Of a stretch of DNA of 42,248 bases, positions 7,512 through 14,945 are shown piece by piece. The stretch lies in the NCBI GenBank assembly GCA_041581135.1, contig JBFGCM010000022.1, positions 1 through 42,248 on the forward strand, read 5' to 3'. A program made the position numbers and the translations under genes. The notes beneath the pieces were generated by a model. The model saw only the letters and a list, made by a program, of their open reading frames with translations. It was not told the origin of the DNA and did not search any database. The stretch comes from JBFGCM01 sp041581135 (GTDB taxonomy: Bacteria; Actinomycetota; Acidimicrobiia; Spongiisociales; UBA5794). How positions within the stretch are numbered: the first letter of the stretch is position 1; each line of letters opens with the position of its first letter.

Positions 7512-8384
7512 ATGCAGCTCTTCGGCGGAATAGAAGCGGGCGGCACCAAGGTGGTGTGCCTGGTGGGAGCCGGCCCGGACGACATTCGGCGCGAAGAGCG
7601 CTTTCCCACCACGACCCCGGCCGAGACGCTGCAGCGCGCGGTCGACTTCTTCCGTCCCGACGTCCACCTCGCCGCCATCGGCATCGCCTCCTTCGGTCCG
7701 CTCGAGCTGCGCCCCGACGCCCCTGCATTCGGCCACATCACTGCCACCCCAAAGCCGGGCTGGTCGGGTTCCGACGTTCGGGGCGCGGTCGCCGCCGCGT
7801 TCGATGGCCCGGTCGTCATCGACACCGACGTCAACGGTGCCGTCGTTGCAGAGTGCAAGTGGGGCGCAGGCCGCGGCCTGACATCGGTGGCCTACCTCAC
7901 CCTCGGTACCGGGATCGGTGGCGGCCTCGCCCTCGACGGCCACCCGGTCCACGGCCTGGTGCATCCCGAGATGGGGCACGTGACGGTGCCGAGGCGCCAG
8001 GGGGACGATTTCGCCGGGGTGTGCCCGTTCCACGGCGACTGCTTCGAGGGCATGGCGAGCGGTGCAGCCTTGGCGGCTCGTTGGGGGCGGCCCGCCGAGC
8101 AGCTCACCGGCGACCTCGGCGCCGCGGTGGAGACCGAGGCCTGGTACGTGGCCGCCGGACTGCGGCAGCTCGTGTACGTGGCCGCTCCTCAGCGCATCAT
8201 CATCGGCGGCGGCGTCTCCGGCCTGCCCGGCCTCATACCGGCGATCCGCACCCAGCTCGCACTGCAGCTTGCCGGGTATCCGGGCCTCGAGGAGCACCTC
8301 GCCGACGACTTCGTCTCCCCGGCCGCGTTGGGCGACCGCGCCGGCCCCTTGGGCGCTCTCGCACTTGCGATGACTGCGGCGTGA
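7512..8384 (+). CDS. ROK-family sugar kinase (fructokinase type)
   Basis: 290 residues. The ATP-binding P-loop lies at the N-terminus (G-G-I-E-A-G-G-T-K). The predicted catalytic base is the Asp in D-T-D-V-N-G-A. L-G-T-G-I-G-G-G follows, then the ROK zinc site H-P-E-M-G-H...C-P-F-H-G-D-C-F-E-G. The H-x(n)-C-x2-H-x2-D-C pattern and the length are typical of the Zn-containing fructokinase branch rather than glucokinase or NagC-type repressors, and there is no helix-turn-helix. It would phosphorylate fructose or a related hexose with ATP in the cytosol. Its TGA overlaps the GTG of the next gene (GTGA), so the two are probably co-translated. Confidence 0.9.
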   Translation: MQLFGGIEAGGTKVVCLVGAGPDDIRREERFPTTTPAETLQRAVDFFRPDVHLAAIGIASFGPLELRPDAPAFGHITATPKPGWSGSDVRGAVAAAFDGPVVIDTDVNGAVVAECKWGAGRGLTSVAYLTLGTGIGGGLALDGHPVHGLVHPEMGHVTVPRRQGDDFAGVCPFHGDCFEGMASGAALAARWGRPAEQLTGDLGAAVETEAWYVAAGLRQLVYVAAPQRIIIGGGVSGLPGLIPAIRTQLALQLAGYPGLEEHLADDFVSPAALGDRAGPLGALALAMTAA

Positions 8385-9292
8385 GAGCGACCCTCGCAGC
8401 GCTGGCGATCATCGCTGTGGCGTGCGGAGGTGGTGCCGCACCGGCGACGCCCGAGACCACCGCGCCGGGGACCCCTGCGCCGTCGCCGAACGCGACGAGC
8501 ATCGCGCCGTCGTCCACTGCGGAGCAGAGCGCCCCACCCACGCCGGCATCGACCGCACCACCCACCACGGCCGCAGCCACAGATGACGCCCCGCCGCCGC
8601 TGGTGGTCGACGCCGGCACCGAATCGCTCGCCCTCACTGCCTGGAGCTATTGCTGGGCCGGCCCTGACGCCACGATCTGTGCCGATGGCTTCCCCCAGGA
8701 GCCGTTCCCCGCCCTCGGGACCAACGGACCGCTGACCCTCGAGTTTCCGGTCGAGGGCTGGCAGTTCCACGTCACAGCGGGAATGACTCGCCAGGGAGGC
8801 TGTGTGCCGGTGCTGCGGTACCCGCCGGTGCGGGCAGGCGAACCACTCATCCTGACGTCGGGGGTGATCGACGTCTTTGGATCGGGGCCCGGTGGTGATG
8901 CCGCATGGACATTCCACGTGGCCGCCGACGAAGACGTCGATCCTCCTTCGCCGTGGGCCGAGATCTGGTTCACCGTTCCGTCCGATGGGCCGCGCACCTC
9001 CCTCACGCTGAGCAACGTGGCCGGGCCCGACGTCGAATATCAAGGCGAGCTCGTGGTGTCAGGTTCGGCGGGCACCGCCCGTGTTCCCCTCACACCTGAG
9101 GTGGCCGCCGATTGTTGGACCGGGACGGTGACGTTCACCGAATCCGGGTCGACGGACTACTCGATAGCGGCGGGCACGCCCCCGTACACGGTCGTGTTCG
9201 ACGTGTCGGTGGGCGAACAACGCCTGGTCACGGAGACATTCGTCTGGCCGGAGGACTTCGAGGAGGGGCCGGTCATCACCGGTTTCGACTGA
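8381..9292 (+). CDS. predicted lipoprotein, unknown function
   Basis: 303 residues from the GTG at 8381, which overlaps the kinase stop. A short hydrophobic signal ends in I-A-V-A-C-G-G-G, a usable though imperfect lipobox (Ala instead of Leu at -3). A low-complexity Ala/Pro/Thr/Ser linker (about 20-75) is typical of exported actinobacterial proteins. The remaining part is rich in predicted beta strands (for example L-T-L-E-F-P-V-E-G-W-Q-F) and has two Cys pairs that could form disulfides. I do not recognise the domain. Cell-surface location is the only firm inference. Confidence 0.75.
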   Translation: MRATLAALAIIAVACGGGAAPATPETTAPGTPAPSPNATSIAPSSTAEQSAPPTPASTAPPTTAAATDDAPPPLVVDAGTESLALTAWSYCWAGPDATICADGFPQEPFPALGTNGPLTLEFPVEGWQFHVTAGMTRQGGCVPVLRYPPVRAGEPLILTSGVIDVFGSGPGGDAAWTFHVAADEDVDPPSPWAEIWFTVPSDGPRTSLTLSNVAGPDVEYQGELVVSGSAGTARVPLTPEVAADCWTGTVTFTESGSTDYSIAAGTPPYTVVFDVSVGEQRLVTETFVWPEDFEEGPVITGFD

Positions 9293-9345
9293 GATCCGTG
9301 CCCGAAGGAGCCGGTACGCGGGGGAGCCGGCCGTTCGCCGTTCCG

Positions 9346-9807
9346 TCAGAGACGACCCGGACGGGTCCTCGGGCTGAACCCGCTTCCCGAGGAGCGCCCG
9401 GACATCGAGTCCATCGGCAGCTCGATCACCACCGAGAGACCCGGCAGCACCTCGGACCCGCCGAATGAGCCCAGCCACGACACGTACTCCCGGTACTTGT
9501 CCATGAGCAGCTCCACTGCGCGGGCTTCGTGCGCGGCGTCGGTCACCTCGCGGACATCGCCCCACACCACCACGCTCCGCCACTCGCCACCGTCGGTCTC
9601 GAATCTGCTCGCCTCGAAACACACCGACGGGTTCGCGCGCATCACCTCGAGCCGTCGGCCCGGGCCGGTTCGGAAGTAGAGGCTGGAGTCGTCCCTGGTG
9701 AACGACACAGGGGTCACGTAGGCCTTGCCTTCGTCGACCACCCCCAGGTGACCGACCAACTCCTCATCGAGCAGCTGAAGGCATTCGGTGTGTGACAGAT
9801 CATCCAT
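9346..9807 (-). CDS. pyridoxamine 5'-phosphate oxidase-like FMN split-barrel protein
   Basis: 153 residues. M-D-D-L-S-H-T-E-C-L-Q-L-L-D is followed by G-H-L-G-V-V-D-E-G-K-A-Y-V-T-P-V-S-F, the opening of the PNPOx-like/NimA-like split barrel. R-T-G-P-G-R-R-L-E-V-M-R-A-N-P-S-V-C-F-E and W-R-S-V-V-V-W-G are also typical. It probably binds FMN or F420, or heme in some relatives; the substrate is unknown. The ATG at 9807 has TACTGT ending 6 nt upstream and no Shine-Dalgarno, so it is probably leaderless. It is divergent from the IclR regulator. Confidence 0.85.
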   Translation of the reverse strand: MDDLSHTECLQLLDEELVGHLGVVDEGKAYVTPVSFTRDDSSLYFRTGPGRRLEVMRANPSVCFEASRFETDGGEWRSVVVWGDVREVTDAAHEARAVELLMDKYREYVSWLGSFGGSEVLPGLSVVIELPMDSMSGRSSGSGFSPRTRPGRL

Positions 9808-9813
9808 GCCCGC

Positions 9814-9819
9814 ACAGTA
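9814..9819 (-). promoter_or_regulatory. -10 box TACTGT, leaderless start of the split-barrel gene
   Basis: Read on the minus strand, TACTGT ends exactly 6 nt before the ATG at 9807. The GC-rich spacer holds no ribosome binding site. Confidence 0.5.
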
Positions 9820-9962
9820 TGGCGGGTCCCGGCCGCCGAGGCAGGGTCCAATGGCCGTAGCTGCTCGAATGGGGCCGGCGAGGCTCCAGGTCACCGCGGT
9901 GCACGGGTCCCGCCCCAGCCCGCGAAAAAGTGGCCCGCGCCCCGGAATCGCGCGCTACTATA

Positions 9963-10005
9963 GGTGTCGCAGGGTGTGCGACTATGTTGCACTCCATGCG
10001 ACACC
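9963..10005 (+). promoter_or_regulatory. inverted repeat upstream of the IclR-type regulator (candidate operator)
   Basis: Perfect 9-bp arms GGTGTCGCA (9963-9971) and TGCGACACC (9997-10005) flank 25 bp that hold a further partial copy GTGTGCGAC (9974-9982) and a -10-like TATGTT (9983-9988). TACTAT (9956-9961) lies just outside. IclR proteins usually repress their own promoter through such palindromes. The site lies 28-70 bp before the regulator start. Confidence 0.55.
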
Positions 10006-10032
10006 CGTAGTGGGGGGCAAGGGGGAAATGGG

Positions 10033-10806
10033 ATGGCCTCAACCCACACATCGCTCCAGCGAGCGGTTGCGATACTCCGCGAGTTCTCGGAGGAAGAACC
10101 GTCGCTGACCGTGTCCGAGATCAGCCAGCGGCTCGACATCCACAAGAGCACGGTGTCCCGGATCCTCGCCGCGCTCCGCGAGGAAGGCCTGGTGTGGCAC
10201 AACGCCACCACCGGGCGCTACTCGCTGGGCATGGCCCTGGTGGAGATGGCGGGCGTCGCCCTGGGTCAGATCGACGTGCGCGCCGCGGCGATGCCCCACA
10301 TGGAACGGCTGGCCGACCAGACGCAGGAGACCGTGAGTGTGACGGTTCGCCGCGGCTCCGACGCCGTGACGGTTGCCCATCTCCCCAGCCGGCATCCTGT
10401 CCGGCACGTGGTTTGGATCGGCCGACGCCTTCCGCTGGCGAGGACGGCAGCGGGGCGGACACTGTTGGCGGCGATGCATGCCGCCGGTGAGGATTGGCGC
10501 GGCCTGGTCGCCGGGGACCACGCCATCAGGCCTGCAGAGTGGGAAGCGGCTTTCTCTGCCGAGCTCGAGGCGGTGATCGCGGCCGGCTACGCCGACGAAT
10601 GCGACCAGTTCGAAACGGGAACGGCGGCGATCGCGGCGCCGGTGATCGACCCTTCGGGCGCGACGGCGGCTGCGCTGGTGGTGAGCGGGCCCAGCGCCAG
10701 GTTCGATGGGCCGAGCCGCGCCGTCACGGCCCCCCTCGTCATCCGTACCGCCGAGGCCATCGCCGCCGAGCTCGGCATGCGACGCGCGACGGAGCTCAGC
10801 GCATGA
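10033..10806 (+). CDS. IclR-family transcriptional regulator
   Basis: 257 residues. The N-terminal winged helix (about 5-65) has L-Q-R-A-V-A-I-L-R-E-F and D-I-H-K-S-T-V-S-R-I-L-A-A-L-R-E-E-G. It is followed by the ligand-binding IclR domain with Y-S-L-G-M-A-L-V-E-M-A-G and L-P-L-A-R-T-A-A-G-R-T-L-L-A. I chose the ATG at 10033 because of GGGGGA 7 nt upstream and because homology starts there. It is the first of three overlapping genes: its TGA overlaps the ATG of the next gene. The operon mates suggest that it controls uptake or use of a small-molecule ligand, but the effector is unknown. Confidence 0.9.
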   Translation: MASTHTSLQRAVAILREFSEEEPSLTVSEISQRLDIHKSTVSRILAALREEGLVWHNATTGRYSLGMALVEMAGVALGQIDVRAAAMPHMERLADQTQETVSVTVRRGSDAVTVAHLPSRHPVRHVVWIGRRLPLARTAAGRTLLAAMHAAGEDWRGLVAGDHAIRPAEWEAAFSAELEAVIAAGYADECDQFETGTAAIAAPVIDPSGATAAALVVSGPSARFDGPSRAVTAPLVIRTAEAIAAELGMRRATELSA

Positions 10807-11438
10807 CCGTGGCTGCGCCCGTCGTGTTGGGTCCGTCGACCAGATGTGACGATCACCCGTTCGCCCACCCGGATCACATCGCGGCCGATCGAGCAGTGCT
10901 CTGCGTATTGGCACGCGACTACTACCACCACATCCGAACCGCACCGTCCCCCCGCCAACCCATGCTTCGCTACCTGCCTCGGGCGGAACGGTGGCAGCGC
11001 CGAGTGGTGATCCCTCGGCCGCAGGCGGTGCTGGAGCACGAGCAGCTCGCCCTGGTGGGGTTCTTCGGGCGGGTCAACGACCAGCTCGATCAAGAGCTCC
11101 AGGATCAGATGGCGGCGGTGGGTAAGGAGCTCGCCGAGGCCGTGCTCACGGCCGAGGGGGTGCTGGGGTACGTGACCCACCTCCTCGCCGACGAGCGGAA
11201 CTACGCCAACCTCGTGGTGTTGAGCTCGCTCGACGTCATCGCGCAATGGCAGCAGCAGCCGCTGCACGTACTCGCTGCCGCCTCACTCGGCCCTGCCTAC
11301 TACCAGCACGTGCGCATCTACCACGGTTCGGTGCCCTCACGTGCGCTGTGCGACGAGGGCGCCGTGCGGCTGGAGAAGGTGAAGTACTGGGACTACCGCA
11401 GCGACCCACCATGGCGTGCGGTGCGCACGCTGGGGTGA
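10803..11438 (+). CDS. conserved-looking protein of unknown function in IclR operon
   Basis: 211 residues, ATGA overlap with the IclR gene and GTGA overlap with the next, so it is firmly part of the operon. I do not recognise the family. The middle part (H-E-Q-L-A-L-V-G-F-F-G-R) is predicted helical. The end has W-Q-Q-Q-P-L-H-V-L-A-A-A-S-L-G-P-A-Y-Y-Q-H-V-R-I-Y-H-G-S and V-K-Y-W-D-Y, loosely like dimeric alpha/beta-barrel enzymes. No signal peptide or membrane helix is seen. A role shared with the following binding-protein-like gene is likely from context only. Confidence 0.6.
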   Translation: MTVAAPVVLGPSTRCDDHPFAHPDHIAADRAVLCVLARDYYHHIRTAPSPRQPMLRYLPRAERWQRRVVIPRPQAVLEHEQLALVGFFGRVNDQLDQELQDQMAAVGKELAEAVLTAEGVLGYVTHLLADERNYANLVVLSSLDVIAQWQQQPLHVLAAASLGPAYYQHVRIYHGSVPSRALCDEGAVRLEKVKYWDYRSDPPWRAVRTLG

Positions 11439-12196
11439 GGGCGGCTCTGACGTCGTGCATGTCGGAGGTAGCCGACGACTTCGTGGCGAACGTCGGGTCC
11501 CTCGTGGGTCTGGGTTTCACCGGCGGTCCTTTCTCCAAACGGAGAAAGCAATTGTCGGCCGGATCGGCTGCCGCCGGCTGGGTGTGCGGCCTGGAGCACG
11601 CTCGCGAGGGCCGGGTCGACGGCGCGTGGCGTCATTCCGCAATAGCCGCTCCGGTCATGGCCGGAAGCCGCTACCGAGGCCGGCCGGTGTACTTCGGCGA
11701 CGTCATCGTGAGCGAGCACAGCTCGGCCGCATCACTCGACGATCTCGGTGGCCTCGACCTGGCTGTCAACGAGACGGGGTCGCTCTCGGGCTGCCAGATG
11801 CTGATCGATGCCTGTGGCTCACTCGGTCGATTCGCCACCACCGTCGATTCCGGGTCCCACGTCGAGTCCATCCGCATGGTCCGAGAGGGAGCAGCGGATG
11901 TCGCCTGCATCGACTCGACGCTGCTCGACATGGCACGCGCCCGAGCCATCCTTGACCTCTCCGGGGTACGGGTGCTACTCAGCCTGGGCCCCTACCCGGC
12001 TCCACCCATCGTGGCCTCCGAGCAGATCGCAGGTGAGGTCCGACGCCGGTTGGAAGCGCTCCACACCTCCGAGGAAGGCCGGCGCCTGCTTTCGGCATGG
12101 GGAGTCGAGCGGTTTGTGGCCGTTGCCGACGATGACTACCGAGGGCTCGCGGCGCGGGTTGGCGGCTCGGCGCCCGAGCGCCACACTCAGAGGTAG
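11435..12196 (+). CDS. PhnD-like phosphate/phosphonate-type binding protein without signal peptide
   Basis: 253 residues from the GTG at 11435, which overlaps the upstream stop as GTGA; an ATG at 11411 is the alternative. The core matches PhnD-type periplasmic binding proteins: W-V-C-G-L...A-A-P-V-M-A-G-S-R-Y-R-G-R-P-V-Y-F-G-D-V-I-V, then N-E-T-G-S-L-S-G, then D-S-G-S-H-V-E-S-I-R-M-V with D-V-A-C-I-D-S-T-L-L-D. There is no signal peptide or lipobox, and no permease or ATPase gene nearby. It may act as a cytosolic ligand sensor or enzyme-like module with the IclR regulator rather than in transport. Its 3' end overlaps the convergent Bpa gene by 10 bp. Confidence 0.75.
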   Translation: MRAALTSCMSEVADDFVANVGSLVGLGFTGGPFSKRRKQLSAGSAAAGWVCGLEHAREGRVDGAWRHSAIAAPVMAGSRYRGRPVYFGDVIVSEHSSAASLDDLGGLDLAVNETGSLSGCQMLIDACGSLGRFATTVDSGSHVESIRMVREGAADVACIDSTLLDMARARAILDLSGVRVLLSLGPYPAPPIVASEQIAGEVRRRLEALHTSEEGRRLLSAWGVERFVAVADDDYRGLAARVGGSAPERHTQR

Positions 12197-12669
12197 AGCC
12201 CGCTCCCCTGCTGCTCCTCGCCCGCCTCCAACCGGCCCTTTCGTACCTCCTCGAGCTGGGCACGTGCCGCCATCTGCTGGCTCCACAGGCTGGCCTGGAT
12301 GCCATGGAACAGGCCCTCCAGCCAACCCACGAGTTGCGCCTGGGCGATGCGAAGCTCTGATTCCGTTGGCGTACCGCCCCGCAGCGGCAGGAACATGTTG
12401 TCCAGCTCCTCGCGGAGGTCGGCGGAGAGCACTTCCTTGAGTTCATCGAGGCTGCCCTCGTAGATCTCGCTCAACCGCCGCCGGCCCGCCTCGTCGAGTG
12501 GGGAATGCCGCACCTCCTCGAGCATGGCCCTGGTCATGGAGGCAATCCGGATGAGCTTCGACGGCCGAGTGATGGACTCGTCGACGGCGTCGTCGTCCTC
12601 GACCAGCTCGGCAACGACTCCTTCGGTCACCGGCGGCTCGATCTGTGAAGGGTTCGAGGGTTGCGTCAT
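12187..12669 (-). CDS. bpa: bacterial proteasome activator (Bpa/PafE, DUF2587)
   Basis: 160 residues. After a disordered acidic N-terminus comes a four-helix core (about 35-140) with S-M-T-R-A-M-L-E-E-V-R and A-Q-L-V-G-W-L-E-G-L-F-H-G-I-Q-A. The C-terminus ends G-L-Y-L, which matches the mycobacterial G-Q-Y-L tail that docks in the 20S proteasome and opens its gate. Known function: ATP-independent ring activator of the actinobacterial proteasome, used in degrading HspR and unfolded proteins. I chose the ATG at 12669 because TAGCCT lies 7 nt upstream (leaderless). It is divergent from the redoxin gene. Confidence 0.88.
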   Translation of the reverse strand: MTQPSNPSQIEPPVTEGVVAELVEDDDAVDESITRPSKLIRIASMTRAMLEEVRHSPLDEAGRRRLSEIYEGSLDELKEVLSADLREELDNMFLPLRGGTPTESELRIAQAQLVGWLEGLFHGIQASLWSQQMAARAQLEEVRKGRLEAGEEQQGSGLYL

Positions 12670-12676
12670 CGAAGGG

Positions 12677-12682
12677 AGGCTA
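12677..12682 (-). promoter_or_regulatory. -10 box TAGCCT, leaderless start of bpa
   Basis: On the minus strand TAGCCT ends 7 nt before the ATG at 12669. It is the same hexamer as before the sensor kinase at 4757, and no ribosome binding site is present. Confidence 0.45.
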
Positions 12683-12761
12683 CCCCATGCGGGGTGGGCG
12701 CCATCCGGCGGATGCGCATGCACTGGAATGATCAGCCGACCGAGGCGGTTGTTCGGTCGCG

Positions 12762-13361
12762 ATGAGCCGCCAGCACCAGAAGAGCAAGCGGAGCCAGACC
12801 GCCGAGATCGAACGTCGTGCGGCCAAGCGGCGTGGTCGGATGCTCCGCTCGCTACTGCTCGGCGGCATCGTGGTGCTGGTGGTCGGTGGGGGGCTGTTCT
12901 TGCTCTCCGAGGCCGATCCGGTCGCCACCGGCAACACCACGACCACGGCATGGGATCTGCCATCGCTGGACTCAGATGAGCGGATAGCACTGGCCGACTT
13001 CGAGGGAACTCCCCTGGTGGCGGCCTTCTTCGCCGATTGGTGCCCCCATTGCCGCCGCGAGCTCCCGCACTATGTCACCGTGTCCGACTCGCTCGGGGAT
13101 GAGGTTGCGTGGGTCGGGATCAACTCCCAGAACTCGGGCGCCGGGCTCGGCTTCGCCAGGGAGATGGGTATCGACCGGTGGCCACTGGCGCGCGACGTCG
13201 GAGGACAAGGCGGGAGCGCGCTCTCCAACGCCTTCGGCGCTCGCGGCATGCCGCTCACCGTGTTCTACAACACCGACGGCACGGTGGCAGATGTCCAGAT
13301 CGGTCCCCTCACCGAGACCCAGCTACGCGACCGACTCCAGCGGTTGTTCGGAGTGACCTGA
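12762..13361 (+). CDS. membrane-anchored thioredoxin-like protein (TlpA/ResA type)
   Basis: 199 residues. A basic cytosolic N-terminus is followed by one membrane helix (about 29-48), then an extracytoplasmic redoxin domain with A-D-W-C94-P-H-C97-R-R-E-L-P and the cis-Pro loop G-M-P-L-T-V-F. It would reduce or oxidise disulfides outside the membrane, for example in cytochrome c maturation or envelope protein repair. Its TGA overlaps the ATG of the CcdA-like gene (TGATG), which is the expected electron donor, so the two form a functional pair. Confidence 0.9.
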   Translation: MSRQHQKSKRSQTAEIERRAAKRRGRMLRSLLLGGIVVLVVGGGLFLLSEADPVATGNTTTTAWDLPSLDSDERIALADFEGTPLVAAFFADWCPHCRRELPHYVTVSDSLGDEVAWVGINSQNSGAGLGFAREMGIDRWPLARDVGGQGGSALSNAFGARGMPLTVFYNTDGTVADVQIGPLTETQLRDRLQRLFGVT

Positions 13362-14212
13362 TGATCGAGGCCCCTCTGGCCGTCGCCTTCGCCGCCGGCC
13401 TGGTGGCCACGGTGAACCCTTGCGGATTTGCCATGCTGCCCGCCTACCTGTCGTACTTCATCGGCATCGACGGCGACCAAAGCGATACCGGAGCGGCGAC
13501 ATTGCTCCGGGCCCTGGCGGTGGGTGGGGTGCTGTCACTCGGATTCCTGGTCGTGTTCGGCGTCACCGGAGTGGTCTTCTCCCTCGGATTTCGCGCCATC
13601 ACCGACTGGATCCCATGGCTCGCCCTGGTGGTCGGCATCGGCATCGTGCTGCTGGGAATCGCCATGCTGCGTGGCTTCGAGCTGACGGTCATGTTGCCCA
13701 AGGTGAAGACGGGGAAGAAGGACCGCGGCTATCGCTCGATGTTCGTGTTTGGCGTGTCGTATGCCGTCGCCTCGCTCAGCTGCACCCTGCCGGCATTCAT
13801 CGCCGTGGTCGCCACACAGCTCACCGCGTCCAACGTGATCTCGGGAGTCGCCACATTCGTGGCATTCGGCGTCGGCATGTCGTTGCTCTTGATCGTCATC
13901 ACGGTGGCGTTGGCGATCGGCAAGCGATCGCTGATCAACCGGATCCGGTCCTCCGCGCAGCACCTCAATCGCATCGCCGGCACGATCCTGATCCTGGCCG
14001 GTGCGTACATCGTCTACTTCTGGGTGACCAACATCTCGAGTCCGGCCACAGCAGGCAACACCGGCATCTTCCGGTTCGTGGATTCCGTCTCGTCGTGGCT
14101 CACCAACCTCATCGGCGACAACTCAGTGGTCTTCGGGCTGGCGTTCGGCAGTGTCGTGCTGGCGGTGCTCGCCTATGCCCTCACCCGGAGGTCTCCGGAG
14201 ACCCGGAAGTAG
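13361..14212 (+). CDS. CcdA/DsbD-like cytochrome c biogenesis transmembrane protein
   Basis: 283 residues, seven predicted membrane helices. The two redox cysteines are in T-V-N-P-C21-G-F-A-M-L-P-A-Y and S-L-S-C141-T-L-P, each followed by Pro-containing motifs as in CcdA. The family moves reducing power from cytosolic thioredoxin across the membrane to an extracytoplasmic thioredoxin-like protein, here the gene just upstream, with which it overlaps. It is slightly longer than minimal CcdA because of an extra C-terminal segment. Its 3' end overlaps the convergent nnrE-like gene by 32 bp. Confidence 0.9.
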   Translation: MIEAPLAVAFAAGLVATVNPCGFAMLPAYLSYFIGIDGDQSDTGAATLLRALAVGGVLSLGFLVVFGVTGVVFSLGFRAITDWIPWLALVVGIGIVLLGIAMLRGFELTVMLPKVKTGKKDRGYRSMFVFGVSYAVASLSCTLPAFIAVVATQLTASNVISGVATFVAFGVGMSLLLIVITVALAIGKRSLINRIRSSAQHLNRIAGTILILAGAYIVYFWVTNISSPATAGNTGIFRFVDSVSSWLTNLIGDNSVVFGLAFGSVVLAVLAYALTRRSPETRK

Positions 14213-14945
14213 CCGGACGACCGATCGGCACCACGTACCCGGCATCGAACACCCCCGGCACCACATATCCGAATGCGTCGCGATACACCCGCGGCGGCAC
14301 CGAGATGTCCGCCAGGTACAGCTCCCCTGCCTCGGCGGCGACCAGACCCTGCTTCGGCAGCGCCAGCGTCATCGTCTGCGACGCCGTCACACAAGGAGTG
14401 GCGGGTGCGCCGGTGGTCACGTCCAGGCCACTCGGGGTGTCGAGGGCGAGCACCGGCACCGACACGGCGTTCATGCGGGTGATCAACTCGGCATGGACGC
14501 CGCGTGGGTCTCCCTCCAGGCTGTAGCCGATGAGCGCATCGATCACGACGTCGGTCTCCCCGGAGCCGAGGGAGTCGACCCCTTCGCCGGCAGATGTGGC
14601 CCGCACCCCCATCTGGTGGAGGATCTCGGCCTGGTGCCGCGTCACGTCGGCGAGCCGGTCGTGGGCGAACACCACCGACACTTCGACGCCGCGGTTGGCG
14701 AGATGCCGGGCGGCCACCAGCCCGCCGCCTCCATTGCCGCCAGAGCCGGCTACCACCACCACCCGCCGCGGGGCGTGTAGATCGATGGCGGCGGAGGCCA
14801 GGTTGCGACCGGCGTTCTCCATCATCTGGATGAGGCCGATGCCCATGTCCTCGACCATGATCCGGTCGACTTCCCGCATCTCGCTTGCGGTGAGAGCCGG
14901 GACCGGGCCGGCGTGGGACGTGAACTCCGATCCGGCTCGGCTCAT
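14181..14945 (-). CDS. nnrE: NAD(P)H-hydrate epimerase (YjeF N-terminal domain)
   Basis: 254 residues, single YjeF_N domain. Visible motifs are P-A-L-T-A-S-E-M-R-E-V-D, Q-M-M-E-N-A-G, V-V-A-G-S-G-G-N-G-G-G-G-L-V-A-A-R, D-V-V-I-D-A-L-I-G-Y and D-T-P-S-G-L-D. The known reaction is epimerisation of damaged R-NAD(P)HX to the S form for repair. The ADP-dependent dehydratase domain that is often fused is absent, so the partner must be encoded elsewhere. The ATG at 14945 overlaps the stop of PolX (ATGA), so the two are co-translated. Confidence 0.85.
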   Translation of the reverse strand: MSRAGSEFTSHAGPVPALTASEMREVDRIMVEDMGIGLIQMMENAGRNLASAAIDLHAPRRVVVVAGSGGNGGGGLVAARHLANRGVEVSVVFAHDRLADVTRHQAEILHQMGVRATSAGEGVDSLGSGETDVVIDALIGYSLEGDPRGVHAELITRMNAVSVPVLALDTPSGLDVTTGAPATPCVTASQTMTLALPKQGLVAAEAGELYLADISVPPRVYRDAFGYVVPGVFDAGYVVPIGRPATSGSPETSG

